Assembly: GCA_934463345.1 (NCBI GenBank)
Contig: CAKSJL010000036.1
Location: 1 to 16,686, forward strand
Direction of reading: 5' to 3'
Source: an uncultured Oscillospiraceae bacterium
GTDB lineage: Bacteria > Bacillota > Clostridia > Oscillospirales > Ruminococcaceae
DNA length: 16,686 bases
Shown: positions 16,000 through 16,686 of the stretch, piece after piece
Layout of the letters: each line of letters starts with the position of its first letter
How positions within the stretch are numbered: the first letter of the stretch is position 1
Made by a program: the position numbers and the translations under genes
Notes under the pieces: model-generated
What the model was told of the DNA's origin: nothing
Seen by the model: only the letters and a program-made list of their open reading frames with translations
The model's database searches: none

Positions 16000-16005
16000 A
16001 TTATA
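16000..16005 (-). promoter_or_regulatory. Candidate -10 element for the XRE gene
   Basis: On the minus strand this reads TATAAT, 16-21 bases upstream of the GTG start. That leaves room for a short leader that includes the AGGGGTGA ribosome site. I see no good -35 at 16-18 bp, so the assignment is weak. Confidence 0.3.
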
Positions 16006-16037
16006 ATAAACTGGAAAATTATCCTTTTAGAACACAT

Positions 16038-16047
16038 ATGTATACAT
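16038..16047. promoter_or_regulatory. Perfect 10-bp palindrome between the XRE and zinc-ribbon genes
   Basis: ATGTATACAT is a perfect palindrome in the divergent intergenic region. It is enclosed by a wider inverted repeat, AACACA (16031-16036) and TGTGTT (16062-16067), whose right arm overlaps the zinc-ribbon -10. This is a plausible operator for the adjacent XRE protein. Short palindromes are not rare in A/T-rich DNA. Confidence 0.35.
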
Positions 16048-16063
16048 TAAAAATAAAATAGTG

Positions 16064-16072
16064 TGTTATAAT
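16064..16072 (+). promoter_or_regulatory. Extended -10 promoter for the zinc-ribbon gene
   Basis: TGTTATAAT is a perfect -10 hexamer (16067-16072) with the TGn extension that lets RNA polymerase work without a good -35; none is obvious upstream. It lies about 30 bp before the ATG at 16103. Confidence 0.5.
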
Positions 16073-16102
16073 GAAAAAAATAATTTAAAGGTGGTGAAAA
16101 AT

Positions 16103-16468
16103 ATGATGAAATTTTTGTTTAAAAATGCAGGCGGCAAGCTTTCAAAAGTAATAAAAGTTATCACATTGCTGGAGATGATAGCAGCCGTAATATCAGGTAT
16201 AGGCATAGGCTTTGAATCTGTCCTTGGATTAGTTATAGCTGTGGCAGGACCGCTTATAATATGGTTTCTTTCACTTTTTATGATAGGATTTCTTGATATG
16301 ATGTCCGATATAAGCAAAATAAAAGATCTTGCATATGAAGTGTACAGTAGTTCGTCTGCCTCAGAATCGCTTAATGATAACAGCAAAGGGTGGGTATGCC
16401 CAAAATGCAGTGAACATAACAACCAGGGAGCAGTATATTGCAAGAATTGTGGTCAAAAGAAAGCATAG
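16103..16468 (+). CDS. Small membrane protein with C-terminal zinc ribbon, function unknown
   Basis: I do not recognise a named family for this 121-residue protein. Two hydrophobic segments (about 16-35 and 40-64) form a likely membrane hairpin, followed by a charged and Ser-rich linker (70-95). The C-terminal zinc ribbon has CPKC (Cys99, Cys102) and CKNC (Cys113, Cys116), of the kind that often ends small membrane proteins in Clostridia. The loop between the Cys pairs, SEHNNQGAVY, is typical of such ribbons. The start at 16103 follows AAAGGTGGTGA by about 7 nt. A second ATG is the next codon, so either could be used. A GTG-started longer frame at 16061 overlaps the promoter and is rejected. 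It is divergent from the XRE gene and followed by a strong terminator. Confidence 0.8.
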   Translation: MMKFLFKNAGGKLSKVIKVITLLEMIAAVISGIGIGFESVLGLVIAVAGPLIIWFLSLFMIGFLDMMSDISKIKDLAYEVYSSSSASESLNDNSKGWVCPKCSEHNNQGAVYCKNCGQKKA

Positions 16469-16473
16469 TTTAC

Positions 16474-16510
16474 ATAAAGGGTGAAGAAATAGATTTCACC
16501 CTTTATTTTA
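16474..16510 (+). terminator. Intrinsic terminator after the zinc-ribbon gene
   Basis: ATAAAGGGTGAA (16474-16485) and TTCACCCTTTAT (16495-16506) form a perfect 12-bp stem with a 9-nt loop, followed by TTTTA. It begins 5 nt after the stop codon. Confidence 0.88.
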
Positions 16511-16563
16511 TTAAATAAGGGTAAATTTGTAGTAAATTAAGCAAAATAGTGTAAATATGCAAT

Positions 16564-16606
16564 AAAATTCGCAAAAAACTATTAAAAAGTGACAATTTTC
16601 AAAAAA
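16564..16606. other. Phased A-tracts (UP-element-like) upstream of the stable-RNA promoter
   Basis: Runs of A occur at 16564-16567, 16573-16578, 16584-16588 and 16601-16606, with a T-run at 16596-16599. The first three are spaced close to one helical turn apart (about 10 bp). This arrangement bends DNA and can contact the RNA polymerase alpha subunit, which is typical of strong rRNA promoters. Confidence 0.5.
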
Positions 16607-16610
16607 CCGA

Positions 16611-16639
16611 TTGACAAGAGGGGAGATAGGTGATATAAT
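16611..16639 (+). promoter_or_regulatory. Perfect-consensus promoter, probably of an rRNA or other stable-RNA operon
   Basis: TTGACA (16611-16616) and TATAAT (16634-16639) are both perfect and separated by 17 bp, with an A/T-rich upstream region. Transcription should start near 16646. No RBS or start codon follows in the remaining 40 bases. I infer an rRNA operon beyond the edge from this strength and from the leader, but no rRNA sequence is in the window. Confidence 0.85.
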
Positions 16640-16648
16640 AATAAAGCT

Positions 16649-16683
16649 GTCGAACGAGAGAGCGAGTGAGCGAGGCGGTCGAA
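16649..16683 (+). repeat. Short repeats in the stable-RNA leader
   Basis: The leader has GAGCGAG twice (16660-16666 and 16668-16674), one base apart, inside a wider purine-rich block. GTCGAA also occurs twice (16649-16654 and 16678-16683), flanking this block as direct repeats. The function is unknown; it lies in the transcribed leader just before the window ends. Confidence 0.45.
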
Positions 16684-16686
16684 ACT

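Noticed and set aside
16649-16683. Leader repeats as a CRISPR array or tRNA
   Set aside because: The repeats are only 6-7 bp with no regular spacers, and no cloverleaf can be formed.

Overview
The window looks like chromosomal DNA from a low-to-moderate-GC Gram-positive anaerobe of the Clostridia, most likely a Ruminococcus/Oscillospiraceae relative. The evidence is the Clostridia-type fatty-acid gene cluster that includes the acetyl-CoA carboxylase genes, strong AGGAGG-type ribosome binding sites, an ECF sigma factor paired with a DUF4179 protein, and teichoic-acid-type export genes. The genus is inference. No phage, insertion sequence, CRISPR array or tRNA was seen.

Region 1 (1-6055, + strand) is the distal part of a fatty-acid synthesis operon: fabG (3' part only), fabF, accB, fabZ, accC, accD, accA and acpP. 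It encodes both the malonyl-CoA-forming carboxylase (AccB, AccC, AccD, AccA) and type II elongation steps (FabG reduction, FabZ dehydration, FabF condensation, and the carrier protein). The genes are tightly packed except for two gaps, before fabF and before acpP, and both gaps hold stem-loops. A bidirectional terminator at 6134-6174 closes the operon against the convergent feoB.

Region 2 (6205-8331, - strand) is a stand-alone feoB, a GTPase-coupled ferrous iron permease, with no feoA beside it. A 233-bp divergent intergenic region separates it from region 3.

Region 3 (8565-10729, + strand) is a two-gene ECF sigma factor / membrane-anchored DUF4179 protein operon with overlapping start and stop codons. 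A sequence resembling an ECF-type promoter (TGAAACCTTTT then AGTCTAA) lies upstream, so the sigma factor may control itself. A hairpin abuts its ribosome binding site.

Region 4 (10860-15625, - strand; transcribed from 15625 down to 10860) is a five-gene cell-surface polymer cassette: a family-2 glycosyltransferase, two different CDP-glycerol-type glycerophosphotransferase homologues, an ABC-2 permease (TagG-like) and its ATPase (TagH-like). Genes overlap by 4-14 nt or are 15 nt apart, and a near-consensus sigma-A promoter (TTGACA-17-TATACT) precedes the cassette. A short dyad lies in the promoter spacer. The likely product is a teichoic-acid-like or phosphoglycerol-decorated glycan built inside the cell and exported by TagGH.

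Region 5 (15727-16468) has a small XRE-family DNA-binding protein (- strand) divergent from a small two-helix membrane protein with a C-terminal zinc ribbon (+ strand). A perfect 10-bp palindrome lies between them. After a good terminator, the window ends in a perfect-consensus promoter (TTGACA-17-TATAAT) preceded by phased A-tracts. Its leader carries short GAGCGAG repeats, which suggests the start of an rRNA or other stable-RNA operon just beyond the edge.

Most of the window is ordinary housekeeping DNA. The parts most worth checking are the sigma/DUF4179 control region, the compact surface-polymer cassette with its adjacent XRE gene, and the stable-RNA promoter and leader at the right edge.
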